Assembly (NCBI GenBank): GCA_947650285.1
Contig: CANTFL010001198.1
Coordinates: 558,001-622,000, forward strand
Length of the DNA stretch: 64,000 nucleotides
Direction: 5' to 3'
Source of the DNA: Hyaloperonospora brassicae
Taxonomy: Eukaryota > Oomycota > Peronosporomycetes > Peronosporales > Peronosporaceae
Part shown: positions 42,556 through 53,793 of the stretch, piece after piece
How positions within the stretch are numbered: position 1 is the stretch's first letter
How the letters are laid out: each line of letters opens with the position of its first letter
Made by a program: the position numbers and the translations under genes
Notes under the pieces: model-generated
Databases searched by the model: none
What the model saw: only the letters and a program-made list of their open reading frames with translations
Told to the model about the DNA's origin: nothing

Positions 42556-42661
42556 GAATGCATATATGCAGAGCCTAAAACGCTTAACTCTTACCCGATT
42601 CCATCATGGTAAGCATATATGCAGAGTCTGAACGCTTAACTCTTACCAGATTCCATCATGA
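42556..42661. repeat. Two ~50-bp direct repeats in E gag region
   Basis: GCATATATGCAGAG...AACGCTTAACTCTTACC...GATTCCATCATG occurs twice in tandem with a few differences. A local duplication. Confidence 0.7.
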
Positions 42662-43289
42662 AGATCGTCCTGGTTTAATATCTCCTCCTCCTCGGACGGA
42701 AACATCCCTGCTTGCTTGGTAGGCATATACCACCTGCTCATCCAACTGTAGAGCTTGTCCAAAAAGCACTTGCCACTCCTATGCACTTCTTTACAAGCCG
42801 CACACGCGTAGAAACACTTGTCCGATGGATGCCCTTTACGACCGCACTTCTGGCAGGCAAATCACTTTCAGTATCCACGATCATTGTTTTTGATCTATCT
42901 ACAGTGAGTGCACGCTTTTAATCATTCCCCGTCATCACGTAACTACACCCGATCAGGTTCCTCCTGTAACAAACAATGATCATGGTTTGACTTTGCTTGG
43001 TTGTAAATAGTATTTGCACAAATACTTCGCCGTTCCGCGTCATCCTCCGATACACTTGGCTCCGACTCCAAACTGCTGCTCTAGCTTTCCACCCTGATCA
43101 CTCGTACTTCTCGGGATGATTTTGACGGTACCTGATTAACATGAGCATTGGATTGATGAAAAACACTTACCGGTCCCATCGTATCCTTTGCGTACCGGTT
43201 TACCATCCGCTAATGCGCACGCAACGTTTTCTCCATTTCTTCGGCATCCGATAATCGCAGTAGAATAAACTGTTTCACTTAATCAAGAT

Positions 43290-43860
43290 CATCCAGCGTG
43301 GAAATAAAGTGCTCTACATGTTCACGCAGCGAGGTGTATTTATTGTCTCAATTCACGACCTTGGATCGGATCGCTGCCCCATTCAATCGGTGCAAATACT
43401 CTAGAGAAATTTCGTCTAGTAGTTTGCGCGCGTATAAATACTTTCTGAGATTCGACACACCATATCCTCCATATTGTACCATGAAGGCTTCCAGCAGATC
43501 TTTCCACGTGCGACGAGTAGTTAGACTTAGTGGACTGTGCCAATTCTGTGCCGGTCCGGTCAGTAGGTTTCCGAATACCAGGCCATTTTCATCATCCGGT
43601 ATTTGGTCCTTTAGTAAAGCCAACTTGACCTTGCTGATCCAGCTTCTAGCGCGGTCTTCGTCCCGATCACTGCCGTTAATCTTGATCAAACCGCTGATCG
43701 CGCAGAAACAAATGAGCTGAGGAGACGGTGTTTGTTCATCGAAACTTCCGCGGGCAAAATTAGTGGACGCCTTAATTATTCCTGCTCCGACTTGTACGGG
43801 TGTGACCTCCTGGTAGCCAAATTTAGATCGGCCTTGGCGCGATCCGACCATTTCCAATTG
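43290..43860 (-). pseudogene. gag: E gag capsid core
   Basis: Minus 43857-43348 reads INGSDRDEDRARSWISKVKL, ENGLVFGNLLTGPAQNWHSP, TWKDLLEAFMVQYGGYGVSN and LEYLHRLNGAAIRSK. It is block-for-block homologous to D gag 49630-49970 (DEDRARSWLSTVK, LVFGGLLTGPAQNWY). It forms the particle shell. Open for 170 codons but no ends; zinc-knuckle remnants lie near 42800. Confidence 0.75.
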
Positions 43861-44999
43861 AAATCCGGAAAATACGTTTCTCGAGATCTTGGAATCTTAA
43901 TCGCCGTACTTAATTGGATCGCTTGACAGGCTTGACTTCGCTGTCTCTGTTCTCATTGCTACATAGCATAATCGATGTTTGACATCAGTTGGACTTAGAT
44001 AGACGATTTGTCTTCTCCGGTGGCACGCATAGCAGCTGATCGGGGCTTGGCGTTTAATTCCTTGGCACGATAAAGCGGATAAGCGGGTCCACTGGGGTTT
44101 AGCGACATTCACTGAATGCCGATCGATTCATATGACATGATGTCGGATTCCTCTGAGGCATACTGCAGCGACCCGGTGTGGTGTTCTTTTGGAATGTTCT
44201 TGATCGCGGCAATCACTTAATATCTGATCTTAGCTTTGTCTGTGAGAAAGTTTGGCTTCTCATATAGCTAAGGGTATGCTTGAGTGGCCTGATCATGATC
44301 GCACTCTAACAGTTTCCTGACATCGAACATTTCCGATACAAATTAAGCTTCATGCAACAGTTGCATGACTAGTAGACTACATCCAGCATGTTTGATGCAC
44401 TGGGCGGGGTCAATACTAGACCTTGATACTCATAGATCCTCTTTGGCTTCATAATTTGGATTACTTAGTCACTTGATAGTAGTTTCTTGAGCATCATCCA
44501 TTTGTACGCCTGGTACAACTCTTCACGTTGCCACCCTTCCGTTTTTTTCGTCTTCCACAAACTTAAACGGCCTCGGGGTCTTGTTCTCAAATACATCGCG
44601 TTGGTCGGGCTTGGTCGTTGTTTTTCACCCTCGTCGTTATAAAGTTATCTTGTTGTGAGATCGCGGGTGTGGACTTTGACAACTCTTGTTCTAATTCAAC
44701 CAACGTGTTTTCACCCTGAGAATCATGCTTTGCAGCACGATCCACGAAGGTCCTAGAAGAGACCTCAGGAGGGGTCGAGGATTTACTTCCGAATCGAGTG
44801 ATCGATTCTCATCTTTCATTTTCTTGTCCTTACCTCCCCTCGCATAAATCTGGAGTTTGAAACTTCTAGACTCACGCGTCTGTAGCGATCACTCTTCCTC
44901 TGACGTTTTCATCCGAGGTTCAGTTTTAAACTTCACATCTTCACTCAAGGACTCAAGGTGAATTTCCAAATTACCAGAAGGTTTGGGCACGCACATCAT
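43861..44999 (-). pseudogene. gag: E gag N-terminal region
   Basis: Begins ATGATGTGCGTGCCC at 44999, immediately after the LTR end, as in D. The first codons (MMCVPKPSGN, then SLSEDVKFKTEPRMKTSEEE) are acidic-lysine rich like D gag. A stop follows and the rest is decayed to 43861. Confidence 0.6.
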
Positions 45000-46050
45000 T
45001 GTGGTGGAGTGGTGATCACTCTTTTAGGGAGTCGATACCAACGATCCACTGATGCCCGGACGACCGAATAACGTAGGGGGTTGTCCTATTCATTTTTGTA
45101 ACTTTTACTCACCTTTGGTACCCGTCGGTGGGGCGGCTTGCACTCTTCCACGCATTCTTGTGTCAGTTAAAATCTTGACCGTATTTGCGATAAGGTAGAG
45201 GTTCAATCTTGGTGTGCAAATGTTCACCCCACGATCGGGGTCGGTGTGATCTCGGTAATTCGTCAAGGAATGACTTGTATACTTGCAGGGTGCACGATAT
45301 GAGTCACCCTGACTTGTAACAGATTGCCTTGTCCAATGTAGATGCTTGATCCGCGAGCCTTCTGACCACTTAAGCAATCTCGAGATCTTGTACCCATCTC
45401 TTTTTCTTATCTGCTGCGCCCAATAGCAGTTGGGGTTTTGTTTGAGGGTTCTTGATCCTTGGCTAAACAATCCAAGTATATCACTTGAGTAAAGTATAAA
45501 ACTTTATTTCGCGTCGGGTTGCCAATCGTTCAACCCGGAATAAAGGTCGACACGTGTACGCAGAAGCAGATTGAAATATGTATAATGTTAACCAATTAAA
45601 CCCAACAACCATATCCCTATCATCGTACCTTAGGCATCGCATTACACATGTCGTTCTCTCCAGAGGTTAGCAATTCTGTACTTGCGTGGCACACACTTGA
45701 TATAATCATTAAATAGCAGTCGCCTTTCTGGTTGCAGATCGTGTCGTGTCGTAGACACTAGCTTGATAGCGATCACGTACGTGATTGTTGAGCCTCATCG
45801 CAATCACCTCCTTGGTAGCGATCGCCTTGCTGATCGCGAATAAAATGGTGTGGTAGACACCTCTCTGCTCGCTATCATATGCCTGTTCGCCGATCACGAT
45901 CTCGATTGTACGGGATCGCGGTTTCATTTCTGATCGCCGTTCACGATCTCGATAGCCTCCTTGATCGCGAATTCGTTCTCCTGATCGCCAACTTAAACGT
46001 CCTTTTGAAAGTAACCATATCTCCATAAACCGTACTTTCATTCTGTCATA
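45000..46050 (-). repeat. LTR of E
   Basis: On the minus strand it ends CTCCACCACA at 45000. It aligns with the C and D LTRs (CAACCCG-CCCCACCGACGGG, GTACACGTGTCGAC, GGTTAACATTA boxes). A CGATC/GATCGC-rich zone occupies 45760-46000, as in the solo LTR. The left end in element terms (about 46050) is uncertain. Confidence 0.65.
45049..45112 (-). other. Candidate intron in E LTR
   Basis: Minus strand: AAAG|GTGAGTAAAAG donor and GCATCAG|TGG acceptor, 64 nt, ending about 50 nt upstream of the gag ATG. Confidence 0.4.
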
Positions 46051-46134
46051 CTTTTACCCGATGTCGCAGGTCCCATCCTTACTGATTGATATTGCAGTTC
46101 TGTCAAAAGTCCAGTCGACGTGTTCTGACCTGGC

Positions 46135-46702
46135 GTGGGACCGGAGATGCCAACCGTTGGCGATTTCGAATACTATTGGATTCCGATTTCTTCTCGTATC
46201 GCGAAATTCATTTGTCTCTCCACAACAATTACGAGGATTTTTTTTCTCCGTTCCGGTGGCAGCAAAGCAAATTGTCATGATCGCGAACCGGAATTTATGT
46301 CGTACATCTTTCGTGCGTTCAACCGTATGTTAGGCCAACGTCAACAAGCGAGTATGGACTATTGACCTCAGATCAATAGAACGGCCGAAAGAAAGGTGCA
46401 GACGGTGACCAGGCCGATCGATTTGATTGTCGCTGACGTAGGTCAACGAAATTATGACGAGTACGCAGAACGATTGACGTTTGCGATTACGACTGCCCAT
46501 AATTAAGTGAGGACGGAAGATCCGTTTAACTTGGTCCACATTTGGGATGCCAAGTGCGCCTGGAAGCCACACTACCCGTAGCATATGTGACAGATCGAAC
46601 GTCTGGGATCGGAGGGGATGGTACCACATACATAGTTATATTCAGCAAGCAAGAAATAATATGATCGAGAAATATAAAAAAACGGTGTCGAGTGCAAGGG
46701 TA
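46135..46702 (+). pseudogene. pol: F integrase core (left of the D insertion)
   Basis: HDREPEFMSYIFRAFNRMLG (second catalytic Asp block), then a QTVTRPI and YAERLTFAITTAHN block, and a V-H-I-W-D-A-K block, align with D 55005-55290. Stops and shifts are present. The frame proceeds to SSARV and is cut at 46702 by element D, resuming at 59397. Confidence 0.7.
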
Positions 46703-46980
46703 TGTGGTAAAGCGAACTTTCTGGAAAGGGTAGACTTAAGGAGGTATGGACCGGAGGGACAGGGGCCTCGCGATCGGAAAGGGACTGGAGGCCAAGGGGC
46801 CACAGAGGAGAAGCGGCCGTTGAGTTCCAGCCGTTGAGAGCGGCACCAATGCCGATCGTTCTCAACCACTCGTCGGTCGACCGGGCCACTCGTCGGTAAG
46901 TACGGCCAAACAAGGCGGCCTCGGTCAACCAAGGCGGTCTCTGTCACCCATCGGCCGACCTGGTCACCCTTTGGTGGGCA

Positions 46981-47275
46981 CGGCCGATCAAGGCGACCTC
47001 GGTCACCCAAGGGCCGACCCGGTCACCCTTTGGTGGATACGGCCGATCAAGGCGACCTCGGTCACCCAAGGGCCGACCTGGTCACCCTTTGGTGGTTACG
47101 GCCGATCAAGGCGACCTCGGCCGCCCAAGGGCAGACCTGGTCACCCTTTGGTGGGTACGGCCGATCAAGGCGACCTCGGTCACCCAAGGGCCGACCTGGT
47201 CACCCTTTGGTGGGTACGGCCGATCAAGGCGACCTCGGTCACCCAAGGGACGACCTGGTCATCCATCGGCCGACC
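46981..47275 (+). repeat. 59-bp tandem repeats in D 5' LTR (5 units)
   Basis: Units start CGGCCGATCAAGGCGACC at 46981, 47040, 47099, 47158 and 47217; a degenerate unit precedes. The 3' LTR has four (58443, 58502, 58561, 58620). Confidence 0.9.
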
Positions 47276-47878
47276 CGGACTATCAAGATCAAGCGTCCCT
47301 GACCACTCAGCATAGTGAGTCTAGGCGTAAGGCAAGTACAGAGTAAAGGAGTTTAAAGGATAGGACATTATTAAAGACCACTCAATTTGCGATCTAAGCC
47401 ACACGTCTCGTGAGCCAAGAAGCTTTTAAGTCCACCAACCTGTTCCGGGCCAGGGATCTATTTGGCCCACCCGTTGAATAGACAGTGCTGGTAAGACTCA
47501 AGTGCCCCAGGAAGTATATTGGCCTGTAGGTTCGTGGAGTAGCACCCCCCCCCACTCAACCCCGCTATATGAAGCGGTCTCCATACCCTAGTGGTAAGGG
47601 AGAGGATACATAAAGGCCAGGCGGTGGACACCCCTGAGACACATAAAGTCCAGGCGGTTAACACCTCTGAGACAAGCAAAGGCCAGGCGCTACTAGCCCT
47701 GAGAACTCTGGTTATAAGTCCACTCTCAACCAAGTTGACCGAGTGGCTGCCCTAACTGGACCCCGACTGAAGCATATCCGCTCGGGGCCCCCAAGGTCGA
47801 CACACACCAAGACCGACATCTAACTCCATCGCCACGTCCTCCGAAGAGTGATACCCGCCAAGCCGACGGGTACACAAG

Positions 47879-47939
47879 GTGAGTTTAAGATCCAAGCGGA
47901 ATAGGAGTACCCCCTCCTCAAGTCGGCAGTCCGGCACAG
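47879..47939 (+). other. Candidate intron in D LTR leader
   Basis: AAG|GTGAGT donor at 47879 and GGCACAG|TGG acceptor at 47939, 61 nt, within the usual size range of short oomycete introns. It ends 50 nt before the gag ATG and is wholly inside the LTR (repeat at 59280-59342). Confidence 0.45.
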
Positions 47940-47989
47940 TGGGCGGTTTGGAGTCACGTCAATCGATTTTGGCGACCCACTCCACCACA

Positions 47990-50683
47990 ATGGTGCGCGT
48001 GCCCGGATCTTCGGACGACGCGGTATTTCACCGCGAGTCCCAAGATGAAGAAGACGCTCAGGTCAAGGTTGAACAGAAGACCGAAGAAGAACTGGAAGAC
48101 CGACCGCCCGTGAAACACAAACACAAAAACATATGGTCGAAGGGTCGACCGGACCTTGGGAGGGGTCCGGTCAACATGGTCAAGGTCGAGATTATCGAAG
48201 ATAAACCTAAATACCCCACCTACGTCCTCGTTTAGGACGCTCTGGGTCATGGTACCTACCATGCCCCTGAGGACCATCAGCTGACGGTGAAAACCGAACA
48301 GCTATGGTCCCAAAAACAACAAACCCCAGCGGCCGCCACTTCCAAGCCGCAGAAAGCCAGGATTAACGCGCCAGGGGACACCAACTCGATGGGTTCTGAC
48401 ACCTCAGGACCATCGACCGAGTCAGAACATCGGCCTACCGTGAAACACGGTAAGCCAGGGCCTCCGTCACCAAAAGTCGCCAAGGCCGCCCAGTCCAAGC
48501 CGACCCGCGTGAAAACGAAGGCGCCAGCTAATTCCAAGTCGAGGGACCCTGCTCCAACAGGACCGCCAGCCTGGTCGGACGAGGCAATCACGATGGCCTA
48601 CCACCGCCGAAAGCTAATCGCCTTCCTGGAGAGCGACCCCGTCGCTAAAGTCCTCGCCATCCGGTTATTGGGTCAGCTAGGGGGACCGGTGTCACCCCTG
48701 CCTCAGCCCCGGACGGTCGAAGAGGCAGTCACAGCGCTAGTCACCCTCCTTCGCGAGGCGAACATGGTGGCGGGCCAGTTCGAGCCGCACACCTTGTTCG
48801 ACCAAGGGTTCGACAACATCACAAGCCTGTTAAACAAGATGCACAAGCGATTAGCTATCCTAATGGGGACTACCAGACCCAACAACGTACCGCTGACACC
48901 GTCGATAAGGACGCCGTCTCGTGACAGCTTGATGACCCTTCAGGACTTCGACTCCCCACCAGCAGTGCGACCACGGGTCGACCCGCCGATGGGTACGCAA
49001 CGTCACCCGCCGCTCCCATCAGCCGACCATGACATGGAGGAGCAGTCGTCAAGTAACTCCTCCATCCTCGTCCACTGTGCCTGGATGCCACTGGGGCCGG
49101 CAGGAGCTGCGATGCTACAGGCTCGCATTCAGGGCGACAGGGCCACTCAACCGGTCCAGAATCCGCCGACACCTGTCCACCCGGGGAATTTCCAAACTCC
49201 CGAAAGGGTAGATTTTACCCAATGGGAAGGCAGCATGGGCATTCCGGAATGGTTCCACCGCTACGTGGCGACGATGCTGGGGGGGATGTGCCTACCAATA
49301 TGGTAGGTGACCTGCAGACATACTTCGACGCGGCGATGGCCCGTTTTCTACAAGAACAACAGGTGCAACAGGTGCAACAAGGACATCAAGATGAAAGAGT
49401 GGCAGCGGAAATACAAAGGGCCCAAGTGGCCGCAGCTCAAGAGGCCAAGGGGCCGAGCGCAAGTGTCAAGCCAACAAACTCGGACAGATGTGGAGATGGA
49501 ATCGGTCGGCACGTGTGAGTACGACCCGGACGATATGGATCTGGGGAGACCGGCGGCGAGAATTGCGACGTTGGCAGCGGGACAGATACCCGGCATGATC
49601 CCTCGCATCAAGCTTGCAGCGAAATCGGATCTCAAAGAATTTCACGGAAGAAACCAAGACGAAGACCGAGCCCGTTCGTGGCTGTCCACAGTCAAAACGG
49701 CTTTTGCGAGGGACCAAGCACCTGACGATGAAAAGTGTTTGGTTTTCGGTGGATTGCTGACTGGACCAGCACAAAATTGGTACCGGCAACTGGGCCGCTC
49801 GGTTCGATCCAGTTGGAAGGACGTCACACAAGAATTCCAGATGCAATTCTGCGGGTTGGGAGTGCCACTCTCCCGCCAATACTACCACGCGAAGAAGCGG
49901 CCGGAAGAGTCACCCATGGACTACCTGTACCGACTGAACGTGATTGGGCTCAGAACGAAGATCAAGATTAAAGACGGGCCACCCAAGATCCAGAAAGAAC
50001 ATGTCAAGCACTATATTGAAACTCTGGATGACCCAGAACTGGCAGACCAGCTCACGATTTTACGATTGGCGGATGTGGATGAATTGGAAGACGTGTTGAG
50101 AGCGAGGCAAAGGACGAAAGCGCGTCGAGGCAAGGTACTATTCGGGTCGAGCAAGTTCCGCCAAAAGGCACCTGTCCCCCCAGACCGACCAAGGGAGGTA
50201 AACAGTCGGTCGGTACATGCGGTCCGGGCGACCTTGGAAGAATCGAGCTCTGAAGCGTCAGGCTCGGATAGCTCAGGAGACGACGGTGACCTAAGACGGA
50301 TGTATGTGATGGCGATGGAAAACCAGAAGGACTCTGTGTCGAGGGGCCCAAGAAGCCGACCAGCCCGGGAGGCCGACCAACACCATCGCCAAGAAGGTGA
50401 CCAGGGACCTCGAGGGCCACCGGCCGCTCAATACCCGAGATGTGCGCATTGTGGATCCAGGAAGCATGATGATTTGGATTGCTGGAAGCGTCTCACATGC
50501 AACCGCTGTAAAAAGAGAGGCCATCCGACGGATCGTTGCTTGTTCGTGCGCAAGGGGTGTGGAGAGACCCACGAAGCCGGGAAGTGCCCGACGAAGGATT
50601 TTTATAACTTGATCCATCAATGGTACAACCCGACCAAGCACGCTGGGATGTTGCCGGAGAAGGTGGAGAAGATGTTAAATTAG
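47990..50683 (+). pseudogene. gag: D gag polyprotein, broken
   Basis: ATG directly after the LTR; one phase throughout. TAG at 48233 and a one-base change in the G run near 49277-49283 shift the frame; it returns near 49490. The N-terminal part is acidic-lysine rich and disordered. Capsid core: KEFHGRNQDEDRARSWLSTV, LVFGGLLTGPAQNWYRQLG, then EESPMDYLYRLNVIGL. The C-terminal part has CX2CX4HX4C knuckles CAHCGSRKHDDLDC and CNRCKKRGHPTDRC, and a possible third (CGETHEAGKC). It ends TAG 50681, overlapping pol by about 75 nt in the -1 phase. It is far longer than B gag (about 900 codons). Confidence 0.8.
47991..48006 (+). other. Putative primer-binding site of D, inside gag codons
   Basis: TGGTGCGCGTGCCCGG begins one base after the LTR and overlaps the gag ATG at 47990. 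E has TGATGTGCGTGCCC in the same place. The tRNA is not identified. Confidence 0.5.
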
Positions 50684-52608
50684 AACGCTCGCCAGGTTTG
50701 AATCTGGTACGAGCCGAGCGTTCTGATTGTCATGTGTTTGCATATGTGGAAAGGACTTCCGAAGGAGATATAGGTACCGCCGTGGAGAAGAGTGTAGAGG
50801 AAGATCACAGAGATAAGATGATCGGAAATATATCGAAGGTCGCAAGCTACCCTGTGGTTCATGTTGCTCGTCTTGATGATCCTAATGGTTTTACACGAGG
50901 GGATGCAGTGATGGAATTGGACCTGCAACCAGGTGAATCCAGGGGGTACTGGAAAAGTCATGCCCCTTCGAAATGGTTTCAGCAGGCCAAGGCCTCTGGG
51001 AAGGTAAACAATGACCGCGCAAACTTGTTGTTTGACACTGGTGCCGAGATATACATTTTGTATATCGCCTTTGCTCGTAAGGTAGGCTGCCAGATCGACG
51101 AAGATGCAAGACAAGAATGCGTGGGTATCGGGGAAGCGGTATACACTACAGAAGGACGCACCCGCATCAAGATCACTTTAAATGGAAACTTGTTGTACAT
51201 CTTCAAGGTATGGGTCGGCCCTATGGTGGGCCAAGATGCGATTCTGGGTATGGACTTTATGGTCCCAGCCGGTATCCGATTAGATCTGGGGGGAGGAGCG
51301 CTTTGTCTCCCAGATGAAGTGCGAGTCCAACTAGCAGGCCGGCGAACGTTGTACGGTAGCAGAGTGACCGATATAAGGCTGAGCCAATTTACACAGCTAT
51401 CGGTGGGCGAATATGTGGAAGTACCTGTAAAAGAGTCGACCTCAGAACAAAGGGTGCTGTGGGTGACGAGAGGAGAACGATGGGTCACCACGGTGAACCG
51501 AGGGGTAGGCCGACGTCTTTTTTTGAAAGTAACCAACGTCAGCCCACAAATGCTAACGCTGCATGAGGACACTAGAATTGTTATGGTAATGGCGAGGGTT
51601 CAAATACCAAGAATACTGGGATTCGTTACGGCAGGCTCTCGAAGACACGCCGAGTGGTGGAATTTAGCATATGAAGCCACTTTTGACCAGGACGACCATC
51701 AGGAAGACCTGACGGAGATCGACGAAGGGCCACTGGTGGATAAACCCCAGTATGAGACTCCACGATATATTTTACAGCGGTCAAAGGAGTTAGCTCCAGT
51801 GATGAACGTCGCGTCCCGACAGCGGCCAGTAGATGGGTCACTAACAGGCGAAGAAACGGCAGGAAACATTCCCGAGGACGGAACCTTATACACTCAATCA
51901 GTCGAACCCACTATTACTCGGCCGACCGAACATATGGTCATTGGACCGATGAGATCCATCGACACCTTATATCAAGAAGTTAGTGACATGGGAGCAAGAG
52001 CAAGTACCGAAGATGTGACCCAAGCTGATGACCAAGTGTGTACGTTTGAAAGCGGAGAACTCTGGGCTGAAGAAATAATCCAGGGATGGGCGGTCATACC
52101 AGAGGTGGACCTCTCGCCCGAAGAAATTGAGCTGAAGGATATTCAGATACATGATCCGGATGGAAACTCGCCTGAGGAAGTGGATCGTTTGAAGCAAATC
52201 ACCTGGAAGAAGCGGAACCTGTTAATGGGAAAAGGCAACGCTTTACCCCCAGCTGCTCGTGGTTCTATATGCGATATAGACGTGGGAAACGCTAGGCCGA
52301 TCGCGCAACGCGTACGGAAAGTGGCCCCCCAGTTCAAAGAAAAGTTGTCCGACTTGATCAAGGGTCTACTGTCGGCGAAGATTATTCAGCCATCCACCTC
52401 ACCGTGGGCCAGCCCAATAGTTATTATCGTGAAGAAGAATGGGGTCGACATCAAGTTGTGCATTGACTATCGGTTGGTGAACGACCTGACGCAACTTATG
52501 GTCTACCCCATGCCACTGATTAATGAGCTCCTGGAAGATTTGGATAGTGCGTTGTGGTATTGCTCTCTCGATATGGTAAGTGGTTTCTGGGTGGTCAGCA
52601 TGCCGTAA
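50608..52608 (+). pseudogene. pol: D pol part 1: protease and RT N-terminus
   Basis: Longest open frame of the window (662 codons from ATG 50620). It lies in the -1 phase of gag; GTTAAAT at 50674-50680, right before the gag stop, is a possible slip site. Protease: LLFDTGAEIYIL (about residue 135) with VGPMVGQDAILGMDFM. A long linker follows. RT starts about residue 530 (KGNALPPAARGSICDIDVGN, STSPWASPIVIIVKKNGVDI, CIDYRLVNDLTQ, then SLDMVSGFWVVSMP with the first catalytic Asp). It ends at TAA 52606. Confidence 0.85.
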
Positions 52609-53328
52609 AGGGCAAGATTAATTTCAGCTTTTATCACTCAATTGGGTTTGTTCGAGTGGCTCAGAATGCCGTTCGGACTCAAGAACGCACCACAGATCTA
52701 CCAGCAACTCCTGGACAACGCATTGTATGGGTTCTTGCGTATACCCCCAGGGGCCGACTCGGAAGGCCAAGAGGATTTATTTGTGTCAGGAGAACCGGAT
52801 ACAGGGTCGGCCCCTTCGGTATTGGGTCGTAGATCGTACATAGACGACATACTGGTACCGGCCGAGTCTTGGACCGTACAATGTGACAAGGTGAAACGGC
52901 TGTTGGACGTGTGCGACCACTGGAATTAATCGATCAGCGCAGTCAAGAGTACGTGGGGATGTCGAAGGGTCGACTACCTCGGTCACAGGGTATCGAGTGA
53001 CGGTCTGGAGGCCCATCCTAAGGATCTCCAAGCGCTAGTGGACCTACCGCTACCATCGACGCTCAAGGCCATGCAGTCGTTCCTCGGAAGTTTGAATCAC
53101 TACAGCCGCTTCATCGAGGACTATGCAATCTATGCATCAATTTTGTATGAGCTAAGGGAGGTAGATTTTCACGTGTGGCGTAGTAATCTAAAGGACGTAG
53201 ACCACCAAATGATCACGGGTGAGGACGATGAGAAGTGGTCTCAGGTTCAAGTAGCTTTTGCTATGCTTAAAAACAAGATGGCTACCGCACCAATTTTACG
53301 ACACTTCGACCCTGCGAAGAAGCAGTGA
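52609..53328 (+). pseudogene. pol: D RT palm and thumb
   Basis: Same phase. LGLFEWLRMPFGLKNAPQIY, LDNALYGFLRIPPGADSEGQ and the catalytic RRSYIDDILVPAE (52829-52867). Stop TAA at 52927 after CDHWN, then VDYLGHRVSSDGLEAHPKDL and LKAMQSFLGSLNHYSRFIED, the thumb. TGA at 53326. YIDD contrasts with YFDD of A and B, marking a separate lineage. Confidence 0.85.
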
Positions 53329-53793
53329 TAATTGTTTATGCGAGTGAGTGGGCCATTCTCAGCGGCGTTGGTGCAGAACCATGAAGGTACTCTTATGCCT
53401 GTGACATTTACGAGCCGGACTCTCAAGGCCAACGAATTGAATTACAGTAATGTGGAAAAGGAGGTGTTGGCCTTGTTGCAAATTTTGGAGAGCTGTTTTA
53501 CGATGTTGGTCACCCGACCCCTCAAGGTATTAACAAGACACTCGACGTTAGCCTGGTTGGTGAGATCCTCCGGGTTACAGGGGCGTTTGGGGAATTGGGC
53601 GGCTCTCTTGTCTCAGTGGACTTTAGAGACAGTCAAGTGTAAGAAGGGCGAAGACCAGGTACTAGGGGCGTTGGCAGCTAGTATTACCCCTCGTGAGAGC
53701 GTGGATTCGATCCTATCGGCCATTGCGCCTAAGAAACAGGCGAAACACAAGGTCAACTTGCCCCCGCCCACCGTAGAAGGACATGAAGAATAG
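53329..53793 (+). pseudogene. pol: D first RNase H
   Basis: FTSRTLKANELNYSNVEKEV, LALLQILESCFTMLVTRPLK, VLTRHSTLAWLVRSSGLQGR. The Glu of VEKEVL is present; the first Asp block (about 53330-53355) is damaged, reading MRVSGPFSAALVQ after two adjacent stops at 53326-53331. It ends with a lysine-rich linker and TAG at 53791. Confidence 0.8.

Larger units (their letters stand above)
40529..45000 (-). mobile_element. Dual-RNase-H-type element E, internal part (gag to RT start)
   Basis: Minus-strand order from the LTR at 45000: gag, protease, linker, first RT block, then abrupt end at the C 3' LTR. C may have inserted into E, since E stops exactly at the C LTR end. The rest of E was not found left of C. 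Confidence 0.65.
46703..47989 (+). repeat. 5' LTR of D
   Basis: 1,287 bp, starts TGTGGTAAAG, ends CTCCACCACA. It holds five 59-bp repeat units. Confidence 0.85.

Noticed and set aside
46981..47275. CRISPR-like array
   Set aside because: Units are contiguous 59-bp tandem repeats without unique spacers, inside a eukaryotic LTR.
48703..50641. Minus ORFs opposite D gag (48870-49172, 49466-49888, 50052-50420)
   Set aside because: They mirror well-supported gag coding with capsid and zinc-knuckle motifs; no independent motif.
52576..52581. GTAAGT resembling a 5' splice site inside D RT
   Set aside because: It encodes part of the conserved SLDMVSGFWVV RT block, so it is coding by necessity.
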